Source of the DNA: Pseudomonas sp. B21-015
Lineage (GTDB): Bacteria; Pseudomonadota; Gammaproteobacteria; Pseudomonadales; Pseudomonadaceae
Direction: 5' to 3'
NCBI RefSeq assembly: GCF_024749285.1
Contig: NZ_CP087196.1
Location: 5,146,001-5,210,000 of the forward strand
DNA length: 64,000 nucleotides
Part shown: positions 27,306 to 36,730 of the stretch, one piece after another
Layout: every line of letters begins with the position of its first letter
Numbering within the stretch: position 1 is the stretch's first letter
Notes under the pieces: model-generated
Databases searched by the model: none
What the model saw: only the letters and a program-made list of their open reading frames with translations
Told to the model about the DNA's origin: nothing
Made by a program: the position numbers and the translations under genes

Positions 27306-29021
27306 ATGCGCACCAGTCAATTTTTGCTCGCCACACAGAAAGAAACGCCTTCCGATGCGGTCGTCATCAGCCATCAGCTGATGCTGCGCGCCGGCATGAT
27401 CCGCAAACTCGCCTCGGGCCTGTACACCTGGCTGCCGATGGGCTTGCGAGTGATGCGCAAGGTCGAAGCCATCGTGCGTGAAGAAATGAACGCCGCCGGC
27501 TCTCTCGAAGTGTTGATGCCGAGTACTCAACCGGCTGAGCTGTGGCAGGAATCCGGTCGCTGGGAAGAATACGGCCCGGAATTGCTGCGCTTCAAGGATC
27601 GCCATGGCCGCGACTTCTGCGCCGGCCCGACTCACGAAGAAGTCATCACCGACCTGATGCGTAACGAGTTGAGCAGCTACAAACAGCTGCCGATCAATCT
27701 GTATCAGATCCAGACCAAATTCCGTGATGAAATCCGCCCACGCTTCGGTTTGATGCGCGGCCGCGAATTCATCATGAAGGACGCCTACTCCTTCCACGCT
27801 GACCAGGCATCGCTGCAGATCACCTACGACCGCATGCACCAGGCGTACTGCAACGTGTTCACCCGCCTGGGCCTGAAATTCCGCCCGGTTGAAGCCGACA
27901 ACGGCTCGATCGGCGGTGCCGGCTCCCACGAGTTCCACGTGCTGGCCGAATCCGGCGAAGACGACATCGTCTTCAGCAACGGTTCCGACTACGCCGCGAA
28001 CATCGAAAAGGCCGAAGCCGTACCGCGCGAAACCTCTCGTGCCGCGCCTACCGAAGAGCTGCGCCTGGTCGACACGCCGAACGCCAAGACCATTGCGCAA
28101 CTGGTCGAAGGCTTCAATCTGCCGATCGAAAAGACCATCAAGACCCTGGTGGTGCACGCTGAAGAGCAAGGCAAACTGATTGCCCTGATCATCCGTGGCG
28201 ACCACGAGCTGAACGAAATCAAGGCCGCCAACCAACCTGGCGTTGCCAGCCCGCTGGTCATGGCTTCCGAAGCTGAACTGCGCGACGCCATTGGCGCCGG
28301 CGCCGGCTCTCTTGGCCCGTTGAACCTGCCACTGCCGATCATCATCGACCGTTCCGTCGAACTGATGAGCGACTTCGGCATCGGTGCCAACATCGACGAC
28401 AAGCACTACTTCGGCGTGAACTGGGAACGTGATCTGCCGGTTCCGACCGTTGCCGACCTGCGCAATGTCGTGGCCGGTGATCCGAGCCCTGACGGCAAAG
28501 GCACCCTGGAAATCAAACGCGGTATCGAAGTCGGGCACATCTTCCAGCTGGGTAACAAGTACAGCAAAGCGATGAAGTGCGAAGTGCTGGGCGAGAACGG
28601 CAAGCCAGTCACCCTGGAAATGGGCTGCTATGGCATTGGCGTGTCCCGCGTGGTGGCGGCCGCCATCGAACAGAACAACGACCAGAACGGGATTATCTGG
28701 AGCGATGCTCTGGCCCCGTTCCAGATTGCTCTGGTACCGCTGCGCTACGAAACCGAACAGGTTCGCGAAGCCACCGACAAGCTCTACGCAGAACTGACTG
28801 CCGCCGGCTTCGAAGTGCTGCTGGACGACCGCGACAAGAAAACCAGCCCGGGCATCAAGTTCGCGGACATGGAGCTGATCGGCATTCCACACCGGATCGT
28901 GGTCAGTGACCGCGGCCTCGCCGACGGCAATCTGGAATACAAGAGCCGCACCGAGGCCGAGGCGCAAGCGCTGCCGGTCGCTGACGTGCTGTCTTTCCTC
29001 CAGGCCCGTATCCGCCGCTGA
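27306..29021 (+). CDS. proS: Prolyl-tRNA synthetase
   Basis: 571 residues, prokaryotic-type class II enzyme with editing domain. Motif 1 region ([30 protein letters not shown]), motif 2 ([31 protein letters not shown]) and motif 3 ([16 protein letters not shown]) are intact. The INS editing domain occupies roughly residues 225-410 (e.g. [15 protein letters not shown]). C-terminal anticodon-binding domain: [32 protein letters not shown]. Essential; likely read with the lipoprotein gene 17 nt downstream. Confidence 0.98.
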   Translation: MRTSQFLLATQKETPSDAVVISHQLMLRAGMIRKLASGLYTWLPMGLRVMRKVEAIVREEMNAAGSLEVLMPSTQPAELWQESGRWEEYGPELLRFKDRHGRDFCAGPTHEEVITDLMRNELSSYKQLPINLYQIQTKFRDEIRPRFGLMRGREFIMKDAYSFHADQASLQITYDRMHQAYCNVFTRLGLKFRPVEADNGSIGGAGSHEFHVLAESGEDDIVFSNGSDYAANIEKAEAVPRETSRAAPTEELRLVDTPNAKTIAQLVEGFNLPIEKTIKTLVVHAEEQGKLIALIIRGDHELNEIKAANQPGVASPLVMASEAELRDAIGAGAGSLGPLNLPLPIIIDRSVELMSDFGIGANIDDKHYFGVNWERDLPVPTVADLRNVVAGDPSPDGKGTLEIKRGIEVGHIFQLGNKYSKAMKCEVLGENGKPVTLEMGCYGIGVSRVVAAAIEQNNDQNGIIWSDALAPFQIALVPLRYETEQVREATDKLYAELTAAGFEVLLDDRDKKTSPGIKFADMELIGIPHRIVVSDRGLADGNLEYKSRTEAEAQALPVADVLSFLQARIRR

Positions 29022-29038
29022 CACCAGATAGAGACGTC

Positions 29039-29992
29039 ATGTTCAAGCGAAACACCTTAGGCCTCGGTGGCGCCGCCCTGTGCGGCGCGCTGCTGGTCAG
29101 CGGCTGTGCCAATCAGATGTCACAACGCAGCGAGCACGAGGAACGGGTCGAGCGCAAATTGCTCGATCACAGCCTGCAGATCGATGTCGGCGAGCCCAAG
29201 GTGCTTGAGCTGCCGCAACGTCGGGTGAAAATCCACGAGCAGAAAACCTTCGAAGTCACCGAGTTCGAAGTTACGCGTCACTATGATCGCTACACGCCTT
29301 ACCAACCCTGGCGGGAGGTCTACGAGATTCCGCTGGGCGCGGTGGCGGTGGTAGCCGGGATCGGTGCGAACGTGGTCAACGTGTTCGCCCTCGGCAATCT
29401 GCCGGACAGCGTGACGAAGGACTGGCTCAGCTATGGTTTCGCCGGGCTCAACCCGTTCATGAACGTGCAGTCCCATGGCCGGGCGCAACAGAACCTGGCG
29501 GGTATTGACGAAGTCCAGCGCGACAAGCGCACGGAATACTCGAGCCTGCCGTGGAGCGAGCGCCCGGTGCAGGTCAAGGCTGGCAAGAACACGTTCGAGC
29601 TGAGCACCGACCGCAACGGCGTGTTGCGCCTGAACCTGCTGGACAGCCCGTTCGCCGAACATGACCTCAACCATCTGGACAAGCTGCAGATCAGTGTCGA
29701 GGACAACAAGGACGATGTGCACACCGACTCGTCCCTGGCGATCAGCAACACCTTGCGCGGCAAGCTGCTCGAAGCCCATGGGCTGATTTACGACGACCTC
29801 GAAGACGACGAAGTGAGCCAGTGGGTGCACCGGGTCAAACGCCTGTCGGAACTGGGTCTGGAAGAAGAAGCCAGTGAGCTGGAACAGAGCCTGATCGAAC
29901 TGACCCGCAACGATCCCGAGTTGCAGGCCGAGTTCCTCAAGTCACTGACCAAGGATGCCGGGCGACTGGTGGCGGATCCGGGGCCGAATTAA
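29039..29992 (+). CDS. Conserved lipoprotein of unknown function
   Basis: 317 residues. Signal peptide with lipobox VSGC at about residue 22. An N-terminal charged part, a short hydrophobic stretch (LGAVAVVAGIGANVVNVFALG) that may be a membrane-associated hairpin, and a highly acidic C-terminal helical part (LEDDEVSQWVHRVKRLSELGLEEEASELEQSL). It is 17 nt downstream of proS. I recognise no domain with a known function. Confidence 0.8.
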   Translation: MFKRNTLGLGGAALCGALLVSGCANQMSQRSEHEERVERKLLDHSLQIDVGEPKVLELPQRRVKIHEQKTFEVTEFEVTRHYDRYTPYQPWREVYEIPLGAVAVVAGIGANVVNVFALGNLPDSVTKDWLSYGFAGLNPFMNVQSHGRAQQNLAGIDEVQRDKRTEYSSLPWSERPVQVKAGKNTFELSTDRNGVLRLNLLDSPFAEHDLNHLDKLQISVEDNKDDVHTDSSLAISNTLRGKLLEAHGLIYDDLEDDEVSQWVHRVKRLSELGLEEEASELEQSLIELTRNDPELQAEFLKSLTKDAGRLVADPGPN

Positions 29993-29998
29993 AGCCTA

Positions 29999-30088
29999 AA
30001 AGCATCGCGAGCAGGCTCGCTCCCACAGTTGACCGAGTTGTTCAGACGAACGCGGTCTAATGTGGGAGCGAGCCTGCTCGCGATGAGG
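29999..30088. repeat. REP doublet
   Basis: AGCATCGCGAGCAGGCTCGCTCCCACAG faces TGTGGGAGCGAGCCTGCTCGCGATGAGG, separated by about 30 nt, between the convergent lipoprotein and dinB genes. Confidence 0.9.
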
Positions 30089-30108
30089 CCCTTAAATTCC
30101 CCCCCAAA

Positions 30109-31170
30109 CTACCGCTCAAACAACTCCAGCTGCTCAAACCCGCCCCGCAAATCCTCCAGCCTTACCCCAATCCCCAACAACCGCACCGGTTTCCCGCCAC
30201 GATTGAAGGCCTGTGTCAGCAGCAACTGATAACTCCCCAGATCCCGCCCTGCCCCGGCTTGCTCTAACGTGGTCTGGGTAAAATCATGAAATTTCACTTT
30301 GACGAACGGCTTACCCGGTCGATAGCTGCTGTCGATCCGTGCCATGCGGCCATTCAGGGACTCCAGTAACTCAGGCAATTTATCCAGACAACTCACCAGA
30401 TCCGGCAGGTCCACGTCGTAGGTATTTTCGACGCTGATCGACTGCCGACGACTGTCGTTGTGCACCAGCCGCTCATCGATCCCACGGGCCAGGCTCCAGA
30501 GTCGCTCGCCGAAGCTGCCAAATTCTCGCACCAGCGCCAATTTGCTCCATTCGCGTAATTGCGAGCAATCGGCGATGCCGAGCTTGCCCAGTTTATCGGC
30601 GGTCACTTTGCCAACACCGTGCAGCTTGCTCACCGGCAAACCACTGACAAAATCTTCCACCTGATCCGGCGTGATCACGAACAAGCCGTTGGGCTTCTTC
30701 CAGTCACTGGCGATCTTGGCGAGAAACTTGTTCGGCGCCACACCGGCCGACACGGTGATGTGCAACTGGTTGGACACCCGACGACGAATGTCCTGGGCGA
30801 TTCGCGTGGCGCTGCCGCCGAAATGCGCGCTGTCCGACACGTCGAGGTACGCCTCATCCAGGGAAAGCGGTTCGATCAGGTCGGTGTAATCGCGAAAGAT
30901 CGTGTGAATTTCCTTCGACGCTTCTCTATAGGCTTCCATGCGCGGCTTGACGATGGTCAGATCCGGGCACAGCTTCAAGGCATGCCCGGAAGACATGGCC
31001 GAGCGTACGCCATAAGCCCGCGCTTCATAGTTGCAGGTGGCAATCACCCCACGCCGATCCGCCGAGCCGCCCACCGCCAATGGCTTACCGGCAAGGCGCG
31101 GGTCGTCCCGCATCTCGATGGCGGCGTAGAAGCAGTCACAATCGACGTGGATGATTTTTCGCTGCGTCAT
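30109..31170 (-). CDS. dinB: DNA polymerase IV (translesion Y-family)
   Basis: 353 residues from the ATG at 31170 (MTQRKIIHVDCDCFYAAIE), the family start; the frame is open upstream but that part has no similarity. Catalytic acidic residues: the Asp of HVDCDCF and the Asp-Glu of SLDEAYLDVS. YEARAYGVRSAMSSG is the conserved finger segment, and GVGKVTADKLGKLGI the helix-hairpin-helix. The C-terminus ends FEQLELFER, a beta-clamp binding QLxLF motif. A LexA-type box is 69 nt upstream, consistent with SOS induction. Confidence 0.97.
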   Translation of the reverse strand: MTQRKIIHVDCDCFYAAIEMRDDPRLAGKPLAVGGSADRRGVIATCNYEARAYGVRSAMSSGHALKLCPDLTIVKPRMEAYREASKEIHTIFRDYTDLIEPLSLDEAYLDVSDSAHFGGSATRIAQDIRRRVSNQLHITVSAGVAPNKFLAKIASDWKKPNGLFVITPDQVEDFVSGLPVSKLHGVGKVTADKLGKLGIADCSQLREWSKLALVREFGSFGERLWSLARGIDERLVHNDSRRQSISVENTYDVDLPDLVSCLDKLPELLESLNGRMARIDSSYRPGKPFVKVKFHDFTQTTLEQAGAGRDLGSYQLLLTQAFNRGGKPVRLLGIGVRLEDLRGGFEQLELFER

Positions 31171-31238
31171 ATAAAAGCGGTATTCATGGCGAAGAAATGA
31201 AGTATTGGTATGTCTTGCCGGCAGTATCTCACTGACAC

Positions 31239-31254
31239 CTGTATATAGCACCAG
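31239..31254 (-). promoter_or_regulatory. Putative LexA (SOS) box for dinB
   Basis: On the plus strand CTGTATATAGCACCAG, i.e. CTG-N10-CAG with the TATATA centre of the gamma-proteobacterial consensus, 69 nt upstream of the dinB ATG. Confidence 0.8.
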
Positions 31255-31430
31255 TAGTCTGAATGTTCTTTTCAACTCGTAGGAAAAGCACCGGAGGAAT
31301 TTATTTTCTCAATCGAAAGAGTTCCCTCGATAGAGTCGAAAGCCTTGCCCCGCCTGCGTTTCAGCCCGGTCGTCGGCCCCTGTTTTCACCTAAGCGATTG
31401 AACAGGAACAGGTTTTACCGAGATTGAAGG

Positions 31431-31458
31431 TTGACAGCCCGGCGATCCTCTGTAGAAT
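31431..31458 (+). promoter_or_regulatory. Promoter of the first initiator tRNA gene
   Basis: TTGACA (31431-31436), 16-nt spacer, TAGAAT (31453-31458), followed 14 nt later by the tRNA 5' end: a strong sigma-70 promoter. Confidence 0.85.
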
Positions 31459-31471
31459 GCCGACACACAGA

Positions 31472-31548
<77 letters not shown>

Positions 31549-31554
31549 AACATC

Positions 31555-31590
31555 GAAAAAGGCTACTCGAAAGAGTGGCCTTTTTTGTGC
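31555..31590 (+). terminator. Terminator of tRNA-fMet copy 1
   Basis: AAAAAGGCTACTC-GAAA-GAGTGGCCTTTTTTG: stem with GAAA loop and U-run a few bases after the tRNA. Confidence 0.88.
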
Positions 31591-31727
31591 GCGCCCGTTT
31601 TATAAAAAATAGCGGTCGATACCTCACGGCACAGAAAAAAGAAATCGTTCTGATTCCGAAACTTAGGTCTCCCCCGCGACCGTTCGCCGCTGATTCACGC
31701 TTATTTGATCTATCCTTGGATTAACGG

Positions 31728-31755
31728 TTGACACTCCGGCGTTCGCCTGTAGAAT
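31728..31755 (+). promoter_or_regulatory. Promoter of the second initiator tRNA gene
   Basis: TTGACA (31728-31733), 16-nt spacer and TAGAAT (31750-31755), the same arrangement as in front of copy 1; the flanking GTAGAATGCCG..CACACAGACGCGGG is also shared. Confidence 0.85.
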
Positions 31756-31768
31756 GCCGCCACACAGA

Positions 31769-31845
<77 letters not shown>

Positions 31846-31851
31846 AACATC

Positions 31852-31887
31852 AAAAAAGGCTACTCGAAAGAGTGGCCTTTTTTGTAT
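31852..31887 (+). terminator. Terminator of tRNA-fMet copy 2
   Basis: AAAAAAGGCTACTC-GAAA-GAGTGGCCTTTTTTG, nearly the same as after copy 1. Confidence 0.88.
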
Positions 31888-32122
31888 CTGTTGAAAAAGC
31901 CCTTTCGCAACAATGATCTGTCACTGTGCAGTGAGTCGTTCGGGATCGCCAGACTGTGAGTTCAAACCTGACTAAATCGCAGACAGAACCCTGTACGACT
32001 GATGACGCGCCATCGCCGACAGCCGGTGAGAGGCGTTAATATTTGTGATTATTTTTTTCTACAGGGATTGGTAACTTGGCCGGATACCCCCATCCTGTCG
32101 CGCACAATCCAAGAGGTGATTG

Positions 32123-34765
32123 ATGCGCGCCAACTCGTCTGATCCACAAGACACCGTCACAGCGACACAACCGATCAAAGCCGAGCGTCTGCGCTTGCTG
32201 GATCGAATCAGCAAATACCGTCAACCCATCGGTCTGGCAGTCACGTTGCTGTTGTTCGCCATCGCGCTGATTGCCTGTCGTCACCTGCTCAGCGAGCTCG
32301 ATTTGTACGCGCTGCACGACTCGATCCTGGAGGTGCCGAAACCGGCCTTGCTGGGTGCGTTCGGTGCGACCGTCATCGGTTTCATCATTCTGCTGGGCTA
32401 TGAATGGTCAGCCAGCCGTTATGCCGGCGCGACGCTGGCGCCGCGAATACTGGCACTGGGCGGTTTTACCGCCTTCGCTATCGGCAATGCCATCGGTCTT
32501 TCGCTGCTATCGGGCGGCTCGGTTCGCTACCGTTTATATGCACGTCATGGCGTGGGCGCTTCGGAAGTCGCGCATATGACGCTGTTTGCCAGCCTCTCGC
32601 TCGGTTGCGCCCTGCCGCCCCTGGCCGCCCTCGCCACGCTCAGCAACCTGCCTGCCGCCTCCGTGGCCCTGGGTTTCTCCCAGACCTTGCTGGGTGCGAT
32701 TGCAGTGGCCGTGCTACTGCTCGCCACGGTATTGGCCATCGGTATCTATCGCCGTCGCCTGCCGGAACAGCCTTACCCGGACAACCTGCTGGTCAAGGTC
32801 GGCCGCCGCACCTTGCGCCTGCCAGGTCGTCGCCTGACCTTCCTGCAACTGGTCATCACTGCCCTGGACGTGGCCGCCGCCGCGACGGTGCTCTATCTGT
32901 TGCTGCCTGAAGCGCCACCCTTCGGTGCGTTCCTGCTGGTCTATCTATTGGCCCTGGCCGCTGGCGTGCTCAGCCATGTGCCGGGCGGTGTCGGGGTGTT
33001 CGAAGCGATTTTGCTGGCCGCCTTCGCCGACAAGCTCGGCGCCGCGCCACTGGCTGCCGCCCTGCTGCTCTACCGCCTGATCTACGTGGTGTTGCCGCTG
33101 CTGGTGGCTTGCGTATTGCTGCTGGTCAACGAAGGCCAGCGCCTGTTTCAGACACGCCAGTCCCTGCGTGCCGCCTCTGGCCTGGCCGCGCCGATTCTGG
33201 CGGTGCTGGTGTTCCTGTCCGGCGTGGTGCTGCTGTTTTCCGGCGTGACGCCGGAAATCGATACCCGCCTTGAACACATCGGCTTTCTGATCCCCCATCG
33301 CCTGGTCGACGCCTCGCACTTCGGCGCCAGCCTGGTGGGCGTTCTCTGCCTGCTGCTGGCTCAGGGGCTGCGTCGCCGCCTGTCGGCCGCATGGATGCTG
33401 ACCACCATTCTGTTGTTGGTCGGCGCGGTGCTCTCTCTGCTCAAAGGGTTCGACTGGGAAGAGGCCTGCCTGATGACCCTGACGGCGAGCTTGCTGGGGG
33501 TTTTCCGGCGCTCGTTCTACCGCCCCAGTCGCCTGACCGAATTGCCGTTTTCGCCGCTGTATCTAGTGTCCAGCCTCTGCGTACTCGGCGCGTCGATCTG
33601 GCTGCTGCTGTTCGCCTATCAGGACGTTCCCTACAGCCATCAACTCTGGTGGCAGTTCACCCTTGACGCCGACGCCCCGCGGGGCCTGCGCTCGCTGCTC
33701 GGCGCCGCGGTCCTGCTGGTGGTGGTGTCGCTGACCTGGTTGCTGCGCACTGCGCGCCCGGTGATCCATCTGCCAACGCCCGATGAACTGGACCGCGCGG
33801 TAAAGGTTCTCATGGCCTCCTCCCAACCGGATGGCGGCCTGGCCCTGACCGGTGACAAGGCGCTATTGTTTCACCCCAACGACGAGGCGTTTCTGATGTA
33901 CGCTCGCCGTGGCCGCAGCCTGGTGGCGCTGTATGACCCGATCGGCCCGACCCAGCAACGGGCGGAAATGATCTGGCAGTTCCGCGACCTGTGCGATATC
34001 CACCACGCCCGCCCTGTGTTTTATCAAGTGCGCGCCGAGAACCTGCCGTACTACATGGACATCGGCCTGAGCGCGATCAAGCTCGGCGAAGAAGCCCGGG
34101 TCGACCTCAAGCGTTTCGATCTCGAGGCCAAAGGCAAAGAGATGAAGGACCTGCGCTACACCTGGAACCGCGGCACCCGTGACGGCCTGTCGCTGGAAAT
34201 CCATGAGCCAGGGCAAGCGCCGATGGACGAGCTCAAGGTGATTTCCGATGCCTGGCTGACCGGTAAGAATGTGCGCGAGAAAGGCTTCTCGCTCGGGCGT
34301 TTCAGTGATGACTACCTCAAGCACTTCCGTGTCGCGGTGATTCGTTTCGAAGGGCGCCCGGTGGCGTTCGCCAACCTGCTCGAGACCTACGGCCATGAAC
34401 TGGCCAGCCTCGACCTGATGCGCGCGCACCCCGACGCCCCCAAGCTGACCATGGAGTTCATGATGGTCGGCCTGATTCAACATTATAAAAATCATGGATA
34501 CGCGCGCTTCAGCCTGGGCATGGTGCCGTTGTCGGGGTTGCAACCCCGCCGAGGCGCGCCACTGACCCAGCGCCTGGGCTCGATGGTATTCCGCCGTGGT
34601 GAGCAGTTGTACAACTTCCAAGGTTTGCGCCGCTTCAAAGACAAGTTCCAGCCCGACTGGGAACCCCGTTATATGGCTGTGCCCGCCGGACTCGATCCGC
34701 TGGTGGCCCTGGCCGACACTGCTGCCCTGATTGCGGGCGGCTTGACTGGATTGGTGAAACGCTGA
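32123..34765 (+). CDS. mprF: MprF: bifunctional aminoacyl-phosphatidylglycerol synthase/flippase
   Basis: 880 residues from the ATG at 32123; AAGAGGTGA lies 3-4 nt upstream (a TTG one codon earlier is less likely). N-terminal ~540 residues carry about 14 membrane helices forming the flippase (e.g. GFTAFAIGNAIGLSLLSGGSVRYRLYA, HVPGGVGVFEAILLAAF). The C-terminal GNAT-like synthase domain has GDKALLFHPNDEAFLMYARRGRSLVALYDPIGP and FSLGMVPLSGL. It moves an amino acid from tRNA to phosphatidylglycerol, lowering surface negative charge and giving resistance to cationic peptides; in P. aeruginosa the amino acid is alanine. The stop overlaps the next start (TGATG). Confidence 0.97.
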   Translation: MRANSSDPQDTVTATQPIKAERLRLLDRISKYRQPIGLAVTLLLFAIALIACRHLLSELDLYALHDSILEVPKPALLGAFGATVIGFIILLGYEWSASRYAGATLAPRILALGGFTAFAIGNAIGLSLLSGGSVRYRLYARHGVGASEVAHMTLFASLSLGCALPPLAALATLSNLPAASVALGFSQTLLGAIAVAVLLLATVLAIGIYRRRLPEQPYPDNLLVKVGRRTLRLPGRRLTFLQLVITALDVAAAATVLYLLLPEAPPFGAFLLVYLLALAAGVLSHVPGGVGVFEAILLAAFADKLGAAPLAAALLLYRLIYVVLPLLVACVLLLVNEGQRLFQTRQSLRAASGLAAPILAVLVFLSGVVLLFSGVTPEIDTRLEHIGFLIPHRLVDASHFGASLVGVLCLLLAQGLRRRLSAAWMLTTILLLVGAVLSLLKGFDWEEACLMTLTASLLGVFRRSFYRPSRLTELPFSPLYLVSSLCVLGASIWLLLFAYQDVPYSHQLWWQFTLDADAPRGLRSLLGAAVLLVVVSLTWLLRTARPVIHLPTPDELDRAVKVLMASSQPDGGLALTGDKALLFHPNDEAFLMYARRGRSLVALYDPIGPTQQRAEMIWQFRDLCDIHHARPVFYQVRAENLPYYMDIGLSAIKLGEEARVDLKRFDLEAKGKEMKDLRYTWNRGTRDGLSLEIHEPGQAPMDELKVISDAWLTGKNVREKGFSLGRFSDDYLKHFRVAVIRFEGRPVAFANLLETYGHELASLDLMRAHPDAPKLTMEFMMVGLIQHYKNHGYARFSLGMVPLSGLQPRRGAPLTQRLGSMVFRRGEQLYNFQGLRRFKDKFQPDWEPRYMAVPAGLDPLVALADTAALIAGGLTGLVKR

Positions 34766-36060
34766 TGATTCAACGCTCCCTGCGGTACGTACTGGCCACA
34801 CTGGTAGTGCTGGCCCTGATTGTCGGTGGCGGTTACTGGTACCTCAAACGCCCGGCGCCAGAACCGACCCTCGAACTGCTGACGCCGGCCGATGGCGCCG
34901 CGATGACCCGCGTCATCCCCGGCACCACGCCGCGCGCCCAGGTGCTGGTGGCGGTCAATGAAGAGCAGAAGCTCAGCGACAAACAATTGATGACCCTGAG
35001 CCGCAGCGGCTCGGCGCAGATTGTTCAGGTGATTTTGCCCAAAGACTGCCTGCTGCAAAGCCGCGCATTGCAATCGGGTTTAAGAGAACTCAAAGGCCCG
35101 GCAACCCTGGTCAGCGGTATCGGCCCTGGCGCTGTACTGGCCTGGCGCTGGTTGTCCGAACAAAAGGACGACAAGACTCAGGCCATTTCGGTTGACCTGG
35201 CCCTGGAAAAACCCGGCTGCACTCACCTGTTGCCGAAAAGCGCCGCTCACGGCCACTGGCTGGTGGCCTGGAACGACAACCCGGACGACACCAGCGCCGG
35301 CTTCGTGCGCGACCAGCCTAATGCCGAAACCAGCATCAGCGACTACGACATCAACCTGCCGCAAGTGCTGAACAACGAACTGCGCAAAATCCTCGTCGGC
35401 GGCGATAAAGCCGCTGGCGGCCTGCAGATCCCGGTGGTCGAAGTCCCGGCCGGTCAAGCCAAGGACACCGTCACCCTGTTCCTTTCCGGTGACGGCGGTT
35501 GGCGCGACCTGGACCGTGACGTGGCCGGCGAGATGGCCAAGATCGGCTACCCGGTGGTCGGCATCGACACCCTGCGCTACTACTGGCAGCACAAGAGCCC
35601 GGAACAAAGCGCGCTAGACCTGACTGAACTGATGCAGCACTACCGGCAAAAATGGGGCACCAAGCGCTTCATCCTGACCGGTTACTCGTTCGGTGCGGAC
35701 GTATTGCCGGCCATCTACAACCGCCTGCCGGAAGCGGAGCAGCAGCGAGTCGATGCAATCATCCTGCTGGCCTTCGCCCGCACCGGCAGCTTCGAAATCG
35801 AAGTCGAAGGCTGGCTCGGCAACGCCGGCAAAGAAGCCGCCACCGGCCCGGAAATGGCCAAGCTGCCGCCTGCAAAAGTGGTGTGCATCTACGGCGAGGA
35901 AGAAGTCGACGAAAGCGGCTGCACCGACAAGACTGCTGTGGGCGAGGCGATGAAACTGCCTGGCGGCCATCACTTCGACGAGAACTACCCGAAACTGGCC
36001 AAGCGGTTGGTGGATGCCATCGAGAAGCGTCAAGCGAAGGAGGCGGCGGCGCAGGAGTGA
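34765..36060 (+). CDS. VirJ/AcvB-like periplasmic hydrolase, partner of MprF
   Basis: 431 residues. An N-terminal membrane anchor (YVLATLVVLALIVGGGYWYL) precedes a poorly conserved half, then a serine hydrolase domain: VTLFLSGDGGWRDLDRDVAGEMAKIGYPVVGIDTLRYYW and nucleophile elbow LTGYSFGADVLP, with a His in LPGGHHFDENYPKLA. In P. aeruginosa (PA0919) and Rhizobiales (AcvB) this protein hydrolyses aminoacyl-phosphatidylglycerol, reversing the product of the adjacent synthase. The one-base overlap with mprF supports tight co-expression. A strong terminator follows. Confidence 0.93.
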   Translation: MIQRSLRYVLATLVVLALIVGGGYWYLKRPAPEPTLELLTPADGAAMTRVIPGTTPRAQVLVAVNEEQKLSDKQLMTLSRSGSAQIVQVILPKDCLLQSRALQSGLRELKGPATLVSGIGPGAVLAWRWLSEQKDDKTQAISVDLALEKPGCTHLLPKSAAHGHWLVAWNDNPDDTSAGFVRDQPNAETSISDYDINLPQVLNNELRKILVGGDKAAGGLQIPVVEVPAGQAKDTVTLFLSGDGGWRDLDRDVAGEMAKIGYPVVGIDTLRYYWQHKSPEQSALDLTELMQHYRQKWGTKRFILTGYSFGADVLPAIYNRLPEAEQQRVDAIILLAFARTGSFEIEVEGWLGNAGKEAATGPEMAKLPPAKVVCIYGEEEVDESGCTDKTAVGEAMKLPGGHHFDENYPKLAKRLVDAIEKRQAKEAAAQE

Positions 36061-36077
36061 TCTGAGCCGCGCTCACA

Positions 36078-36115
36078 AAAAAGCCCCCGCAGCCTTATGG
36101 TTGCGGGGGCTTTTT
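36078..36115 (+). terminator. Terminator of the mprF-virJ operon
   Basis: AAAAAAGCCCCCGCAGCCTTATGGTTGCGGGGGCTTTTTC: 9-10 bp stem with U-run and left A-run; probably bidirectional. Confidence 0.92.
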
Positions 36116-36137
36116 CATTCCAGCAGACACCACAAAT

Positions 36138-36235
36138 CCCTGTGGGAGCGGGCTTGCTCGCGAAGACGGACTGACATCCACCATTGATGTCGACTGACCC
36201 GCCGCTTTCGCGAGCAAGCCCGCTCCCACAGAGAA
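36138..36235. repeat. REP doublet at the left edge of the accessory island
   Basis: CCTGTGGGAGCGGGCTTGCTCGCGAAGACGG faces CTTTCGCGAGCAAGCCCGCTCCCACAGAG. The right copy ends exactly where the toxin-like reading frame loses similarity. Confidence 0.88.
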
Positions 36236-36299
36236 TGTCATCGCCCAGCAGGTCCAGATCCATCTGGACCTCCGGATGATAGATAACGCCCCAAACCAT
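36233..36299 (-). pseudogene. RelE/ParE-family toxin, truncated after about 21 residues
   Basis: The ATG at 36299 follows the antitoxin stop by 11 nt, with AAAGGAG upstream. The reading frame begins MVWGVIYHPEVQMDLDLLGDDI, which matches the first strand and helix of RelE/ParE toxins (xVxYHPEVxxDLxxLG); it then runs directly into the REP element, so the RNase/gyrase-poison core is gone. Residual frame beyond that is REP sequence. Confidence 0.72.
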
Positions 36300-36310
36300 C
36301 CACAGCTCCT

Positions 36311-36472
36311 TTAGTCTTTCCTGGCGTACCGCGCCCGCATATCGTCGTGGCTGACTGCATCTGCTTGTTCAAAATCGAGCAATCGCCCCCGGACCAAGGC
36401 TTCAATTATCGGATCCTCAAGCTCATCGATCATTTCCTGGGACACATCAACGTTACTAATGACCACTGTCAC
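36311..36472 (-). CDS. Small antitoxin-like protein of a truncated toxin-antitoxin pair
   Basis: 53 residues from a GTG at 36472 with GAGAGGTGA 5 nt upstream. The sequence (VTVVISNVDVSQEMIDELEDPIIE...SHDDMRARYARKD) is acidic and helical, with a DxxQADAVSHDDMRARY C-terminal half typical of short antitoxins paired with RelE/ParE-like toxins. Placed immediately before the truncated toxin. A 7-bp inverted repeat (CTGCGCA/TGCGCAG at 36,497-36,524) just upstream could be its operator. Assignment is from gene pairing and size, not from a clear domain. Confidence 0.68.
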   Translation of the reverse strand: MTVVISNVDVSQEMIDELEDPIIEALVRGRLLDFEQADAVSHDDMRARYARKD

Positions 36473-36730
36473 TCTATTCACCTCTCACCCGTTATCCTGC
36501 GCATACACGTATTTTTGTGCGCAGAACATCGCGTCGAATTGAACATAGATCAAGCTAGCGACCAACAGGAGAAACCCCCAGACACAAAAAAGCTCAATGC
36601 AGTGGGCGCTGGGACTAAGCCCTGCCAAGCCATAGGCAAACCTGGTCAATCTTGAGTAAGCTCAACGCAACATTTGCGCAACCAAGTTCAACTAAGCGCA
36701 ATCAAGGGACGAGCATGCATAGGATTGACC
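36473..36730 (+). promoter_or_regulatory. Divergent intergenic region before hsdR
   Basis: 258 nt between the antitoxin-like gene and hsdR. It contains the inverted repeat CTGCGCA-N14-TGCGCAG (36,497-36,524) and, close to hsdR, a cluster of related short motifs (GCTCAACGCAAC, TTGCGCAA, GTTCAACTAAGCGCAATC) between 36,655 and 36,705. No firm -10/-35 pair was assigned. Confidence 0.4.

Noticed and set aside
27270..29024. 584-residue minus-strand frame opposite proS
   Set aside because: Shadow of a complete aminoacyl-tRNA synthetase; no domain in the antisense product.
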